Below are positions 30,240-42,499 of a stretch of 64,000 nt of DNA, in pieces. Where the stretch lies: NCBI GenBank assembly GCA_947652605.1, contig OX393577.1, positions 1,302,868 to 1,366,867 of the forward strand, in the 5' to 3' direction. A program made the position numbers and the translations under genes. The first letter of the stretch is position 1; the number at the start of each line of letters is the position of its first letter. This stretch comes from Elmis aenea (taxonomy: Eukaryota > Arthropoda > Insecta > Coleoptera > Elmidae). The notes under the pieces are model-generated. The model saw only the letters and a program-made list of their open reading frames with translations. It was not told where the DNA came from and did no database searches.

Positions 30240-30790
30240 AATATATAAATCAGTTCTATAGCGTCTGTTGGCGCTGTCCGATCCCCAGACTGTTCCTCCA
30301 TCCCTTCCTATGCTGCCACTGGTCTTCTTGCAGATTTCTTTCGCTCATAGCTCTCTGTATGCCCTTGTTCCACGTCTTCCTGGGTCTGCCTCGTTTTCTC
30401 CTTTCAGGAGGGATCAAGTCAAGCGTTACTTTTGGCAGTCGATGGTTTGCCATCCTTCTGACATGTCCGTACCAAATTAGTTGTCGTCTCTCTGCTTCTT
30501 GTATTATGGTTTCCCTCAGTCCGATTAATTCTTTAATTGTTGTGTTCGGTAGTCCAGATATTCTACACGATACAATTCTATACTTTCAATAACTGTGTTG
30601 TTATTGTATATGTTGTATTTTCTCTTCTTTGTTATTTCTTTGCTCCACCATATTCCATTTAGCCTATTGATGCCTCTTCTTCCTCGTCCTATTCGTTGTC
30701 CTTTCCATCATCTTGGATTTTTACACCCAGGTATTGGTAGCCATTGCATTTAGATATTTTCTCTCTTCACTCTAATTCTACGACGATAAT
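30240..30790 (-). pseudogene. LINE 3' fragment (C-terminal domain)
   Basis: The minus strand encodes ANHRLPKVTLDLIPPERRKR, GRPRKTWNKGIQRAMSERN and RKGWRNSLGIGQRQ. This is the typical end of RTE/BovB-like LINE ORF2. The 3' side is a TATATA-rich tail at 30225-30245. Upstream frames are decayed. It is a 5'-truncated copy. Confidence 0.7.
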
Positions 30791-31056
30791 TCTGATGAAA
30801 GAATGTAAAAACAATTAAATGAATAAAGTTTTGCAATTTCTTTCAAATTTTCGAAGTAAATTTTTAGGCATTATTTTCCTGAATTTTCGTAAACTAGTTT
30901 GCGATTTTGGGTTTATTTTAACTCATTGCTTTGGTTTTATGCGGTTACGGAAAATTATGGAACGTATTTCCAATTTTTCAACGTAAGTTACATATGTCTT
31001 TTTTTGCAATTTTTTTATATGCGGTTTTCTGTGCACCGCAAAAGAAGAGACTCGAC

Positions 31057-31092
31057 TATAAAATCGTTCGCTGAACAGTTCATTTCATTGAG
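31057..31092 (+). promoter_or_regulatory. Candidate core promoter (TATA plus initiator)
   Basis: TATAAAA at 31057-31063 is followed 25-30 bp later by TCATTT / TCATTG (31080-31091), close to the insect initiator TCAKTY. It lies about 11 kb upstream of the axotactin-like start codon, whose exon has a spliced 5' UTR, so a promoter upstream is required. Nothing else ties the two together, and the match may be chance in AT-rich DNA. Confidence 0.2.
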
Positions 31093-31199
31093 TTGTTTGT
31101 GTTACAGTTTATATAATACCTACTCATTTGTAACAATATACACGTCTTTGTTATTAATAATATTTATTATTTAAGAGTTTTTAAGTCATTTGTAAATAA

Positions 31200-34100
31200 A
31201 ACGTACTGGACATGGGTGGAGGGGCGGCTCGTTAACACGCAAACTTGAATTTTCGTAATCAAACTAATCTTCCTAGTCACAGAACCGCGTTAGCAGCGTT
31301 ATAAGCGCACGTGAACGGCGATCACTGAAACAACGCATTTCAAAAGTGACCGTTCATTTTTTTATTACTTATCCAAAAGTCACAGCTCGTTAGCGCTGTT
31401 TTACACTTGTACGTAGTCCATAACCTAAACAGCATCGAAAATTATATCTTTAAAGTTACGAAATTAGATAACCTCCTCGTAAATTGATGTTAAATAAAAT
31501 AAAACGTGATATGCGAGCAATTTTATTTGATTAAATGAACTATATGGTTGTGTCGAGATAATTTTTTTTGTGTGAAGTTTGTGAATGGGAATCTGGTTTG
31601 TAAAACCAAAGTAATTTATATGACACATGCATCAGGCTTGAGACAGACTGGTGATTATCTGATAATTGGGTAATTCACCACCAAGAAGGACGCCTTCAAT
31701 TGTTGTTGTGACGTCACGCTATTTCCGGCGCTTTAATAAGGGGTAAGAAATTGATCTTAATGGAAAACTTATTTTTTTGCTCAACGCTATTTTACTTGAA
31801 AAGATTCCGCTACTGTACTAACTAACTAAAAAAGAGTTGTCCTAAGCTTAATGTAAGAACAAGACAAAACATACATTGCACTGCCAGCCCTCAAATACAT
31901 TCAAAAAGTCAAAATCCACGATATTTAAGTTACATATGTACTGATTACAAATTTAATGTAAAGATATTACGATACTTCATTCTTCATATAGTTTTGTTCA
32001 GGTTTCTATACATACACATGATGTACTTTTGTCCAAATCCAAGACACCCTCAGACTATGCAGTAATAATTTCGCTTTTTTTTCGCAAATTTCAAGATAAG
32101 TAGGTACCTAATAAAAATAGTAGTCCTACACCTTACAGTACAAGGACTCATGACTAAATAAAATAATAAAAATAGATATGACAACCCACACAATTTTGAA
32201 ACAGAAAAAAATAAGCTTTTAATGAACCAATAGCCAACTATGGTTGCCATTTAAAAAAGTCAAGTCTGACTTATATCTCAAAAATCGAGTGTGCCACGTA
32301 TTTTTAGATATATTTTTCTAACTCTACCTAAAAATAGAAATCAATTCACGTTTTGGTTTTAACATAGAAGGCTTTGGAATTCTTTACCATTGCAAAAACC
32401 GTCTGTTTTTATTTTTTTATAAATATTTAAAAAAGTTCAAGGGGTAGATTAAATGTCAAAACGGCATTAACTTCGACTTGAAATTCTGCCCAACTTTGCT
32501 AATTTAACCGACCATGTAAGTCTTATAATAACAAAGTTACCCATATAACACATGTAGATTATTGTCACCCTTTGTTTTTAACCAATCAAAAATATTAGTG
32601 TGCTCATTTGCAGAATTCTCCCGTTTGCGTTTCGAATCCTTTGTAATAAGAGTAGCACTTCTTTAACCAATATAATACAGCTACAAGAAAATCCTGAAAC
32701 TTATTATTAAAGTTTTCCATGAACCAAAATTGAACCCAATCAGTGTATTTTACTTGTTTAGTGCATTTTTATTTATTTACGATTACTGTATTTACGATGC
32801 ACTGAGGTATGCTGTTTTTATTATGATTATTATGTATGTTTTCTAACAATTTCATGCTCATTAACTGTGGCTAATGTATGAGTACAACATTCAACACACT
32901 GTCTCTGTAATAATTCAACTTAGTTAGTGTCTAATTATAAATGTTATCGATTTTAAATGCATAAAATATTACCTTTTTGTTCATCGGTTTAAAATAAAAG
33001 TGATTTCAAACCATGTTTACGAGATTTTCGAATCTTCGCAAGCGGAATAATATCAGTTGTGAAGCGAATAACTACATCTTTTATTTAGAAACCACGTAAA
33101 AGATATGTATCTTTTTTATGTAATAAGTAATATTTGATTGAGCATTATGTGGTATTCTTTGAGATAGTCCTTTCAGCCTGGTCAGGTTTTTAAGATCTTC
33201 ATTTGCAATGCTTTTAAAATTATTCAATTAAAAATGGGATCGTTTCTTGCAAAACTATGTTTTGTAATGGTTTATAGATTTACCATTGTAACACTTAACG
33301 AACACTTGCTTATCAGTGATACTACAAATAATCTATGACTGTGGATTTCTTGCAAATATTTGTTTATTGAATTATCTATAGACTAAACGTAAAACTCTGG
33401 AGAAATAGGTTTTGTTTCTTCAATTGTTTGCCAGCTTTAAAAAAAATAACTTCTAAAGTTGTCCTATGTGGCGCAGATTTTAAACAATTATGACACTTTT
33501 TAGTATAAAAAATATGTGTATATTATGAAACACGGTTATTTTAAGTTTTCATTACAACAATTTCCATTTAAAAAAGTTATTGATCATAAACAAATTTTAT
33601 TTAAACCATTTGAATGATAAACGTGGTACATAATGTTATTCACATTTCTTTGAGGAAAAAAATCTAATACAGAGTTTAACTAAAAAAAATTAACAATTTA
33701 TGTTAAATATAGCAGGTTTTTATAATTTGGAACGATTTAAATTGCTGCAGATTGAAAAATTTGACTCTCTCCATAACACCACTTGCTTATCAAAATTCTC
33801 ATACGTCAATAATTTATCATTTATCGTTTTTTAATTGCTATTAAATTAGTAGAATAACATTCACCTTAAAAGACCTAAAACAAGGTTTTGACTTTTTTGT
33901 TTGTTATTCATCATTATGTCGATACTTCTTCAATACACTTCTTGTAACACATTTTTGGGAGCTTAAATATGGATTGTAATAAATTACTGAAAATCCTTTG
34001 TAATCGAAATGCCTTTAGTCAATGAGTAATGTGTCACGTTATCACATTATCCATTTAGTTGAAATTATTTCTGACAACATTAATGGTAAACCTAGCGTGG

Positions 34101-34920
34101 GATATCATCAAGATTAATGTACCTACAATGGCCAAACTTTGTTTGCAAATTTTTGTTTTGTGTTTATTTCAATTTCTTTAATTATGGATCGTTGCCTTTT
34201 TCAAAAGATACCTAGCGGATTGATTTAACAGTATGTAAAACACATTTTTGTTAAAATCGGAAAATCTATAAGGTTCTTAATATTTTAACTACCGTAAAAT
34301 TTCGCATATACGCAAAATGTTTACCCATTTTTGCCCTCTATGATATCATTTACGATATTGAACAAACCCTACATTGGGCCAAATCAAGCATGCGTATTAT
34401 ACGAGTTTCATAAGTGACACTTTACGATAATGCATTTTTTTTAATATCCGCAAACGTAGTATTTACTTCAAATTTTTTTCGCGAAGTTTTTTATCCTTGC
34501 ACTAGTCTGACGCGTTAATCGTTAATCCATTATCGTGTCAACATAAGTTTCATTACATTTAGCAATATAATATTAATATTTGATTAATTTGTTAATATAA
34601 CAATAATATAATAAACGCCTTGTGTTTATTTTCCACTAAACTAAGTAGGTAAGTGTTAAAATATTTTGGTTACGTTTTGTTTGCAATCAATAAAACATTG
34701 GAACACGCGCTTTTTCGTAGTATATTTTCTTGTTTGTTGCACTAATTACAAACTTTTTTAACACCACTTCAACTATAAATTGACCTGGTTAATTGGTAAA
34801 CGAAAATAATAGGTACCTAAAGAATTATGTGCGCGAGTTTAATTTGCGCTAATTTAATTAAGTATTTAACAAACGTGACCAAATGTGCGTTATACTTATC
34901 AGTGTATTCAGAATTAGCTA
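31200..34920. other. Intergenic AT-rich stretch, nothing recognised
   Basis: No exon, RNA gene or repeat with clear boundaries was identified. A slightly GC-richer patch at about 31220-31400 contains CG dinucleotides, which are otherwise scarce here. It could be regulatory, but no specific motif was recognised. Confidence 0.3.
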
Positions 34921-34924
34921 ACGA

Positions 34925-35013
34925 TAAGCAGGAGTGGAGAAACATAACACAGAAATAGAAAAGCATACCTCAACACCGAAAGGTACAAGAGGAACCGATT
35001 AAGAAGAAGAAGA
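34925..35013 (+). mobile_element. Short 3'-end copy of the LINE family at 14278-18617
   Basis: AGGAGTGGAGAAACATAACA, CATACCTCAACACCGAAAGG and TACAAGAGGAACCGATTAAG then AAGAAGAAG match, on the + strand, the reverse complement of the last 85 bases of that LINE, including its AAG tail. This is a severely 5'-truncated insertion. Confidence 0.8.
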
Positions 35014-35666
35014 TAACCCCGAATAAGCGAAACGTCTGAACAAAATTTAATTTAATCAATATAAACACGGCAAAAGTTGCTTCTCAAAATGTTTTAAATA
35101 TTTTTGGTTTCTACAGAAAGAACGAAAATATACCATTAACATGGAAGACTTTTTTCTTCATTTTATCAAAAAACTATTGAACTAAGGCTACTAAAAAGTT
35201 TTTGTATTAAACAAAATGCACAGCTTGCTCCTAAGATAAGCAAGATCCCCTCAAATTTTGAACACTTTGTGTAGAAGGTTATAAATTAACCATTTATTTT
35301 GTGTAAATTTAAATAGTCTTTTACCATCTATGTCCCTAAATATGCACTGCGTCTTAGTGTAAATGTAATGACGTGCCTAATTTATAAGTATTCCAACATT
35401 TAAATAAAAATTCTTCCGCACTTGGCACGAGTGCGTAGGATTTGTTTCCTTATTTAAAGAATTGTCAATGAGTGAGTTAAAACCGCAGTTAAACAAGCTG
35501 CAAAAGTCTCGTCAGTAGCAAAAATATGTCAGCCACTGTAACGAAATTCCGATAAACCGCCCCAAACAAATATTTCGATAACGTTTCGACGTCACTGCCG
35601 CAAAGTAGGGAGTTATCATCTTCCTACTCTGTTACCATCTCTCCTACCCACACCACAAATTTTGGG

Positions 35667-35673
35667 TATAAAA
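35667..35673 (+). promoter_or_regulatory. TATA box of the LTR
   Basis: GGGTATAAAACGCC lies 130 bp into the LTR, a usual distance for U3. Transcription would be expected to start about 30 bp downstream, so the hairpin array lies in transcribed sequence. Confidence 0.6.
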
Positions 35674-35746
35674 CGCCGGTACAAATTATATAGAGCTCTC
35701 TTTCACGGACGAGCGGGTAAAACCTGGGTAAGAAAATCCTTCCGTT

Positions 35747-36347
35747 AGACCTCTTGGGCGGTGGTGCGACACGACCAAGAGTTTTCTAAGTCCCGATCCG
35801 ATTTCCGAACTTAGTCTCTTTTAAGCGGAGGTGTGACACGATTAAAAGAGCTAAGTCCGAATATTTGAACTTAGACTATTTTGAGCGGAGGTGCGACACG
35901 ATCAAAATAGCTAAGTCCGAATTCCCGTCTTTAAATTATTTTACACATATGAAAGCATACCCTGAGTCCGTACTTAGTCTCTTTTAAGCGGAGGTGTGAC
36001 ACGATTAAAAGAGCTAAGTCCGAGTATTTGAACTTAGACTAGTTTGAGCGGAGGTGTGACACGATCAAAATAGCTAAGTCCGAATTCCTGTCTTTGAAAT
36101 TATTTTACAGATATGGTAGCATACCCTGAGTCCGTACTTAGTCTCTTTTAAGCGGAGGTGTGACACGATTAAAAGAGCTAAGTCCGAGTATTTGAACTTA
36201 GTCTAGTTTGGGCGGAGGTGTGACACGACCAAAATAGCTAAGTCCGAATTCCTGCCTTTGAATTATTTTACTTATATCGTAGCATACCCTGAGTCCGTAC
36301 TTGGTCTCTTTTAAGCGGAGGTGCGACACGATTAAAAGAGCCAAGTC
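35747..36347 (+). repeat. Array of eight hairpins with one conserved loop and covarying stems
   Basis: The hairpins lie at about 35747-35790, 35809-35855, 35869-35915, 35972-36019, 36032-36079, 36136-36182, 36196-36242 and 36299-36346. Each has loop GCGGAGGTGYGACACGA (GCGGTGG in the first) closed by a 12-15-bp stem. Stem pairs change on both sides together: CTCTTTTAA/TTAAAAGAG, CTATTTTGA/TCAAAATAG, CTCTTGG/CCAAGAG, and CTTGG/CCAAG for CTTAG/CTAAG. Hairpins 2-7 form three tandem pairs with a period of about 164 bp. Confidence 0.9.
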
Positions 36348-36671
36348 CGAATTTCAATTTTTTTTATTATTTCACCAATACCGTAGCCCCGTGTCCGGAC
36401 TTCAGAATCAAAATCAGAATGAGAATCTAAATTCATTTGAACCCTAATTGTATTAAACAAATACTGGCCCCATTATTAATAACTGCTTTACAATTATCTT
36501 TTGAGTGTTAATTATTTGTTTTATACCAATTATTGTATATTATGTAAATAAAGAAACCATAATAAAGATAACCATTTTAAACCGTCCAAGTTTTATTTAA
36601 CGAGAGACCCCTGGAATCTACATTCTCCAACAGAGCTACAAGAATAGAGGAAACAACCCCTACAACAAATT

Positions 36672-36684
36672 TGGCGCCCGAGAA
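36672..36684 (+). other. Retroelement primer-binding site
   Basis: TGGCGCCCGAG lies four bases after the LTR terminal CA. The TGGCGCCC core is that used by elements primed with lysine tRNA. Only the LTR-side landmark supports it, since the body of the element is gone. Confidence 0.6.
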
Positions 36685-36699
36685 AGATTAAGTTAAAAG

Positions 36700-37700
36700 A
36701 AAAAAAAATATAAGAAAGCAAAACCGAAAAGTAAAAAAAAAAAAAAAAGCGTCACACCACAAATAAATACGTTATATAAGAAATAGCAGCAATACATTTG
36801 CATGATTTTGTGTGTTTTGGAATTTATTGGATACACAAATGTTTGATTAAATAATTTTCACCTTAATAATAGAAGGTCGTCCCATTTGCTATGTTAAATT
36901 GCCTCTTAATATTCTTGGTATCTCCTCAGACAAAAAGACATCTGCCGTATACATACATAGCGTACTTATTATGAGATAATTTAAAGAACAGGTAAACTTT
37001 TCTAAATTATAGAAAATAATCTAATTAATCCTAAATTGATATTTTATTTTTTGCATTATTAAGTCATATTTCTAAATTTATGACTACTACTAATTGTTGT
37101 AAAACAAAAACGACTACACTTTTAAATAATATACAGGGTGGACCAAAGTCGAATGTTTTACGAGGTATCTCGGTTACCGTAATTGTTAGCGCAAATCTTA
37201 TATCGGTCTCTTAGGCTATTTTTTTAAAGAAAAGGACGCCTTTGTAATCAGATTTCTGGTATCGCTTTCCATTTTGGCACTATGGACAAAAAATGAAATT
37301 TTATCTTTTTTGAAAATTTGCTATAACTTCTTTATTTATTAAAATAGAACAAAATGTTATGTAGGTTTTTATTAACATTTCAATGCTTAATTTAAAAAAC
37401 AATTTTAAATTTTTTTAGCGACCTAGACTTTCGAGAAATGAAGTAAACTTAATTTTTTTTGTAGAAACTCTAGTAGGCCATTGCCTTACATGAAAGAGCA
37501 CTTTTTAGCTTTTCAAAAATATATAATTTTAAACATTTGTTGCAAAAAATAACCGAGATATGGCTAATTTTGTGAAAATTTGACTATCAAAGTCTGCCAT
37601 GATTTCGTAAACAAGTGATGTTTGCAATTAATAAACTAGTTGATGTATTATGTCAAACGTCCGTTGTTGCTATAACAGCTTTAAAAAATAGTTATTTATG
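36700..37700. other. Leader remnant and TACAGGGTGG-ended repeat
   Basis: An A-rich stretch follows the primer-binding site. At 37132 ATACAGGGTGGACCAAAGTC begins a TATACAGGGTG-class element whose start (GAGGTATCTCGGTTACC) recalls the repeat near 21170. Its other end was not located. No coding signal was found. Confidence 0.4.
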
Positions 37701-37704
37701 TATC

Positions 37705-37808
37705 GAGGCCAAAAAGTGTAACTTTTTCGGCCGCGTCTGGTTTGCTGGCCGAGACGTAGTCTCGGCCAGCAAACAGGCAAGGCCGAAAAAGTACGTTTTG
37801 GCCGAGGT
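37705..37808. repeat. GC-rich near-perfect palindrome, arms about 50 bp
   Basis: Its centre is GTTTGCTGGCCGAGAC, GTA, GTCTCGGCCAGCAAAC (about 37740-37774). The arms extend outward through TTTTTCGGCC and GGCCGAAAAA to GAGGCCAAAA / TTTTGGCCGAGG. It stands out from the AT-rich surroundings. Confidence 0.85.
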
Positions 37809-37921
37809 GCATATTACATTTTTTGTGCGATCGAATTAAAAACAATTTAAATTTTTAGTAATTTTCAAAATTATAGGTTAGAAACTACGTGACATTCTGT
37901 CACTGACAGGTGGCGGCGTAT

Positions 37922-38047
37922 GTACTGCATTACCGGCCCTCTCCTTAGCAACGGCCGTAAAAGTTACTTTTTAGGCCGTTGCTAAGGGTAACGGCCTGAA
38001 AAGTAACTTTTGCGGCCGTTGCTAAGGATAGGGCCGGTAATGCAGTA
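37922..38047. repeat. GC-rich palindrome, 50-bp arms with two mismatches
   Basis: GTACTGCATTACCGGCCCTC at 37922 and its reverse complement ending at 38047 bound arms containing CCTTAGCAACGGCC and AAAAGTTACTTTT. The centre is itself an inverted pair, AGGCCGTT and AACGGCCT. An outer pair, TGTGCGATCG (about 37824) and CGATCGCACA (about 38090), encloses it. Confidence 0.88.
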
Positions 38048-38109
38048 CTTTATGGTTGCTAACGCGTCCGTCAAACAGCTGTTTCTAGTACGATCGCACA
38101 AAAATATAG

Positions 38110-41100
38110 TTATATAGGTACATCGAGACAGTTGTTTTGTGGCAGACCCAAAAACAACAAATCTTAAAAATGAAGACGGACCACTGTCAATTCCCCTTCA
38201 ATACGTAAACAAGGTTGTTGTGTGCCAATTCGTGCCCTTCGCCAGACTTCCCTCAAAAAAAATGTATAATCAAAAGTGTTTCGCGACCTTCGGGAGGTTG
38301 AGAACCATTAATCTAGATTAGTTTTAATACCATGTCCCTTCATCGCTAAATTTTGTATCATAAATATTTAGCTTCTCTACTTCACAGTAATTATGTTCAG
38401 TAAATTATATAGAGAAACTCCGAAAACCAAATTTGGTGTTTATTCTTCGATAGTTAAATTTGAACCGAGAGTTACTGTAATATTTATAATTCCAGTTTTC
38501 ATTAATAAATTAAGCGAATTAACATTACTGATTATATAAATCTGAAGTGATACTTATACGAATTATCTATAAAGTTATGTTAAATTAGTAAATAACTCAT
38601 ATTGTCGAATTTCATTATCAACTATTGCTTAGTTTACTTAAAAAAAAAACTTATTGATAATACCGTAATACAATTATTGTTTTTTATGTTTAAGGGCTTA
38701 TGGTTTAATACGACGACAATTTTGTAGGAGTGTGATTAATTACAGTTGTAGCAGTCTAATTATCTAACATCATGTAGATCTAATTTCTAGCCATATAGTA
38801 TCACTTCAGTTTACATGTGTATGTTTAAAACATGGCTATTTTAAAATTTAGTTCAAGAAATTTAAAGCTATTTGCTTTAGTTTTAAGAAAATCGAATTTT
38901 TGGTGGAAAAAAGTTCAAAAACTGCACTTTTTACATTTTTCACGAAAAATTAAAAATCGTGTTTAAGACCTAATAATCTGGCCATAAAACGTGTATAAGA
39001 ATTTGAAGCCATCAAATACTATTAATCTTTGCGATTTGCTTTTGTTTTTAATCCTTAACTAAAATCACTAGGTTGAGAAACATTTAAACCCGTGTTTTTA
39101 ACGAGTTAATGTTGTTTAAATAAAACTTTTATTCAGGACTAGTACAAAAATTGATTTAATGCAAATTACAAGAAAACCTTTTTGAATTTTCTCATAACCT
39201 GTAACCACTTTGCTCTAATAATTAAAATTTTTATGTAAATTATTAAATAATTGTACGACATTAAAAATATTTTCAACTACTTAAGAAACTTTGCGAATAC
39301 CTAATTTATTGTAAAATTTCACAAAAGTTGTAAAAGTTTTACCTTGCAAAAACTGTTTTTAAACACCCCTCGCTTATATGGATATTATAGTTTAAGATAA
39401 CCTTCTGGTTTTACAACAGGTTACTGGGTCATAGCATAGGGCACTTTACATGTTAATTAATTTAAACACGTCATTTACTGAAATACGTTATCGGTTGATA
39501 AAGCACGCAAAATTCTCTCCTATTTTAAATTCAACATGTCCCAACAAATTCACGTGTTTGATAATTTTTTATTAATATTATTACACACATTTATTGCTGT
39601 AAATTTCAAATATTATTAGTGACTTATTCGTCCATATAGTTTAATTCATTAAAAAACATATTATTGAGAGATAAAATTTGTCTGTTGATTCGAATATTTG
39701 CCCAGGGATGGGGTCGGCAGAAAAAAAGAGAAAAAATTTATTTACGAAGTTGAAGAGCAAAAATATTAACTGAGAGCCTTTTTGGTTTCGTATATACAAC
39801 ACATACATATTGGTATCAGAAACCTTATGCAAGGGTCAGTGTGATTACCAAATAATTATTATAAGTTCTCGCATGCAAATTGATTTTAATTCATTTTATA
39901 AATGTCTTAAGGCCGGCAATAACACTTAAATTTTATTGTATGAAGGAAATGTGCTTTATCGTGAATTCAAAATAAAAAACCAATATCTCAACATTACTGC
40001 GCTCCGTAAGCAATGTACCTATTCCGCTAAATTTATGTAGCATTATTTTGTTAACTGACGGCGCAAATAGACAACTCTTGTAGCAATTAATCAACACCAT
40101 GTCACATTTTGCAAAGGAACAATAATAAAAAATATCTTTTCAACGACCAGTAAATACTCTACAATTTTTTAAATTTCTGTTCATTTGTTAATAAACTGCA
40201 AATTTTAAAGTATTATTAAAAAATATTGGTACATATGTTATTATGAAAACATCGCTGCCTGCCCTCTTAGTAGATAAAATTTACAAATTCTTTTAATTGC
40301 GGCGTACGACTTTATACACTCCCTTGTTTGTTTAAGTCACAATAAAAACTGTTTGAGTTGTGTAAAGCCATAGTCTATATCTACTTATAACCCGTATAAA
40401 ACTGATAATGTTTGTTTATTATCGCTAATTAATACAGTACAGTTCTTTCGTCTTGTTAGTCTAGTAGTCCAGCAGATAAGACCATTTGTAGAACATCATT
40501 CTTCATGAGGGCTTCTACATAACAAATGTCTTCGTTATAATTTGGTTGGTATCTACTCCTTGCTAACAAGATCTCATTTTGTTGATTGTGTATGATTGGT
40601 TAAGATTGCTTGACTGTAAAATTGCCTATTACACTGGGGTTATGGTATTATTATATAATAAGGTAAACAAATATTTAATTGTTTTGGTATTCATCTATTT
40701 CATTTACGACCCTAGAATTCTATTTACATTAAAGTCGCCAGTCTCAAGTCTTCTTTAACAAGACTGTGCGGTAAATATGAAACGAAATGTGGCGATAAAA
40801 ATAATTTTCACGAATAGCCACATACACAATTTACATTAATTAAAACTATTTTGTTTAAAGACTGCTCAACGAATTTTGGTTCAGGGCACATTTAGACGAA
40901 GGCGCAGCATTAAATTTTTGTGGAAATGATCTAGGATGTATACCAAGTTCGAGAGATTAACACTGAAAAACAAAATAAGTTACAATTAACGACAACACGA
41001 ATAGGCAATTAATTTGTTTTGTTTGGCAAATTCAACTGTTTTGTAATTTATTTCAATGCATACTTTTTTATTCTAACAACATTTTTATTTAAAAAAAAAC

Positions 41101-42495
41101 AAAGATCTTGTGTTTTAATTAAAAAGTCAACAGTCACTATAAGAGTATTGTCGAAAAAAAGTTTGCTCTGGCATACTTAAATTGTAAGATATTAATATTT
41201 CGTTTAAGTCCCCGGTTAAATTTAGATACGCAAAACCTTTAATAGTTTTAAAAGATAGCTTAATGGGGATTTAAAAAAATAAAAAATATATAGGGGGGAA
41301 TGCTGGACTTAATACGTATTGGTGCCATAACGAAAATACTCTTTTTAGTTGAGAATAATTAAGGTGTTGCAGTTAATAAAGATCTACCAATGACTTTGCT
41401 TTTTTTTCAAGAATTTTAAACAGTAGTCAAGATGTTTTTGGGGTGCTATAAGAGGCACTTCAACTATGTTAAATATTTTTTGATTTGACAAAGCAAAACA
41501 AACTCATTCGAAAACATGCTAAGAAATATTTTACTTTTAATAGTAATATCTTCGTTGTTAAGACTTTCAGATATTTTAACACTCTAGTTTTCGTATAGCA
41601 AGATCTAGATCAAAACAAAAAAGCACAAGGTACAAAACTAGCTACTTACAAAGAGATAAAAAAAAAATTCAAACCAGTACTGGACGTAACAATAACACAA
41701 GCTTCCTATTTTTTATGACATTTTAATTAAGAAAGACTAGTAAACTAAAAACTAGTAAACTAAACTCAAAAAGTAAAATGTAATAGTTGTAAAACATGTA
41801 TTATAAACTTCAAAACATACTTAACTAACATAACTGACCAAACCTTACACAAACAGCAAAATGTAACAAAAATAGCCTCGAAAACAGCCATACATTATTA
41901 TTAAATGATTCTAAATCGAAGACTAGTAGTCATACTTTCGTGCTACAATTGCTTTCATTGTACATCAGTAAAATTTTAAAAAGTAATAACAAGAGATGCC
42001 AACTGAAACCTGTTTACCTATTAAGTAGGTAATTCTTGCTGATTAATGTTATTGTGCTATAAAGGTATTCCCAAACCTTGAGCATATGAAAAGCACGTGC
42101 ATATTGTCTTATATTATACGTAAATAATTAATATTAACTGAAAAAAAAAGGAAAAATGTTTGTGGCGACAACATACCATAACAGATCATTTCGCAATCTG
42201 TTATGTCCGCGTTAAAAAGCTGAAAGAGCCAAATTAAAACATTCCTTACTAGATGTTTTTGCATTAACACGTACATAAAACACTTTTAGTACTTATATAA
42301 CTGTTATTATCATTTTATTAAACAATAACAAAGCAAAGTCAAAGTACTTTATTTATATTTACAAATCAATTATCAGTACTGCTATCGATAAGCAGTTTAT
42401 AATTTTACATTGATAAAACGGACTTGCGAAGGACCAAAAATTGCAAAACCTTTAATTTTGTTAAATAAATACAGTTTCGTTTTTTTTTTTTTAAG
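38110..42495. other. Intergenic or 5' non-coding region of the axotactin-like gene
   Basis: This is AT-rich with no recognised exon. The only repeat recognised is a diverged copy of the 165-bp dispersed repeat at about 38870-39030. The first coding exon at 42500 is preceded by a splice acceptor, so one or more 5' UTR exons should lie in or before this stretch, but none could be placed. Confidence 0.35.
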
Positions 42496-42499
42496 GAAC

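Larger units (their letters stand above)
35537..36667 (+). mobile_element. Solo-type LTR (about 1.13 kb) followed by a primer-binding site
   Basis: The LTR begins TGTAACG and ends ACAACA. It holds TATAAAA at 35667-35673, AATAAA signals at 36547 and 36561, and is followed after four bases by TGGCGCCCGAGAAAG, a lysine-type tRNA primer-binding sequence. No gag, pol or second LTR follows; the next sequence is an A-rich leader, then unrelated DNA. A Ty3/gypsy-like origin is likely but unproven. The region between TATA and polyadenylation signals, roughly 35.70-36.58 kb, is filled with a tandem hairpin array. Confidence 0.7.

Noticed and set aside
36700..37100. gag/pol body after the primer-binding site
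   Set aside because: No open frame or retroviral domain follows; the internal region appears deleted.
42410..42499. Upstream extension of the Kunitz open frame
   Set aside because: The sequence is intron ending in a long T-run and AG; the ATG at 42500 gives a proper signal peptide.
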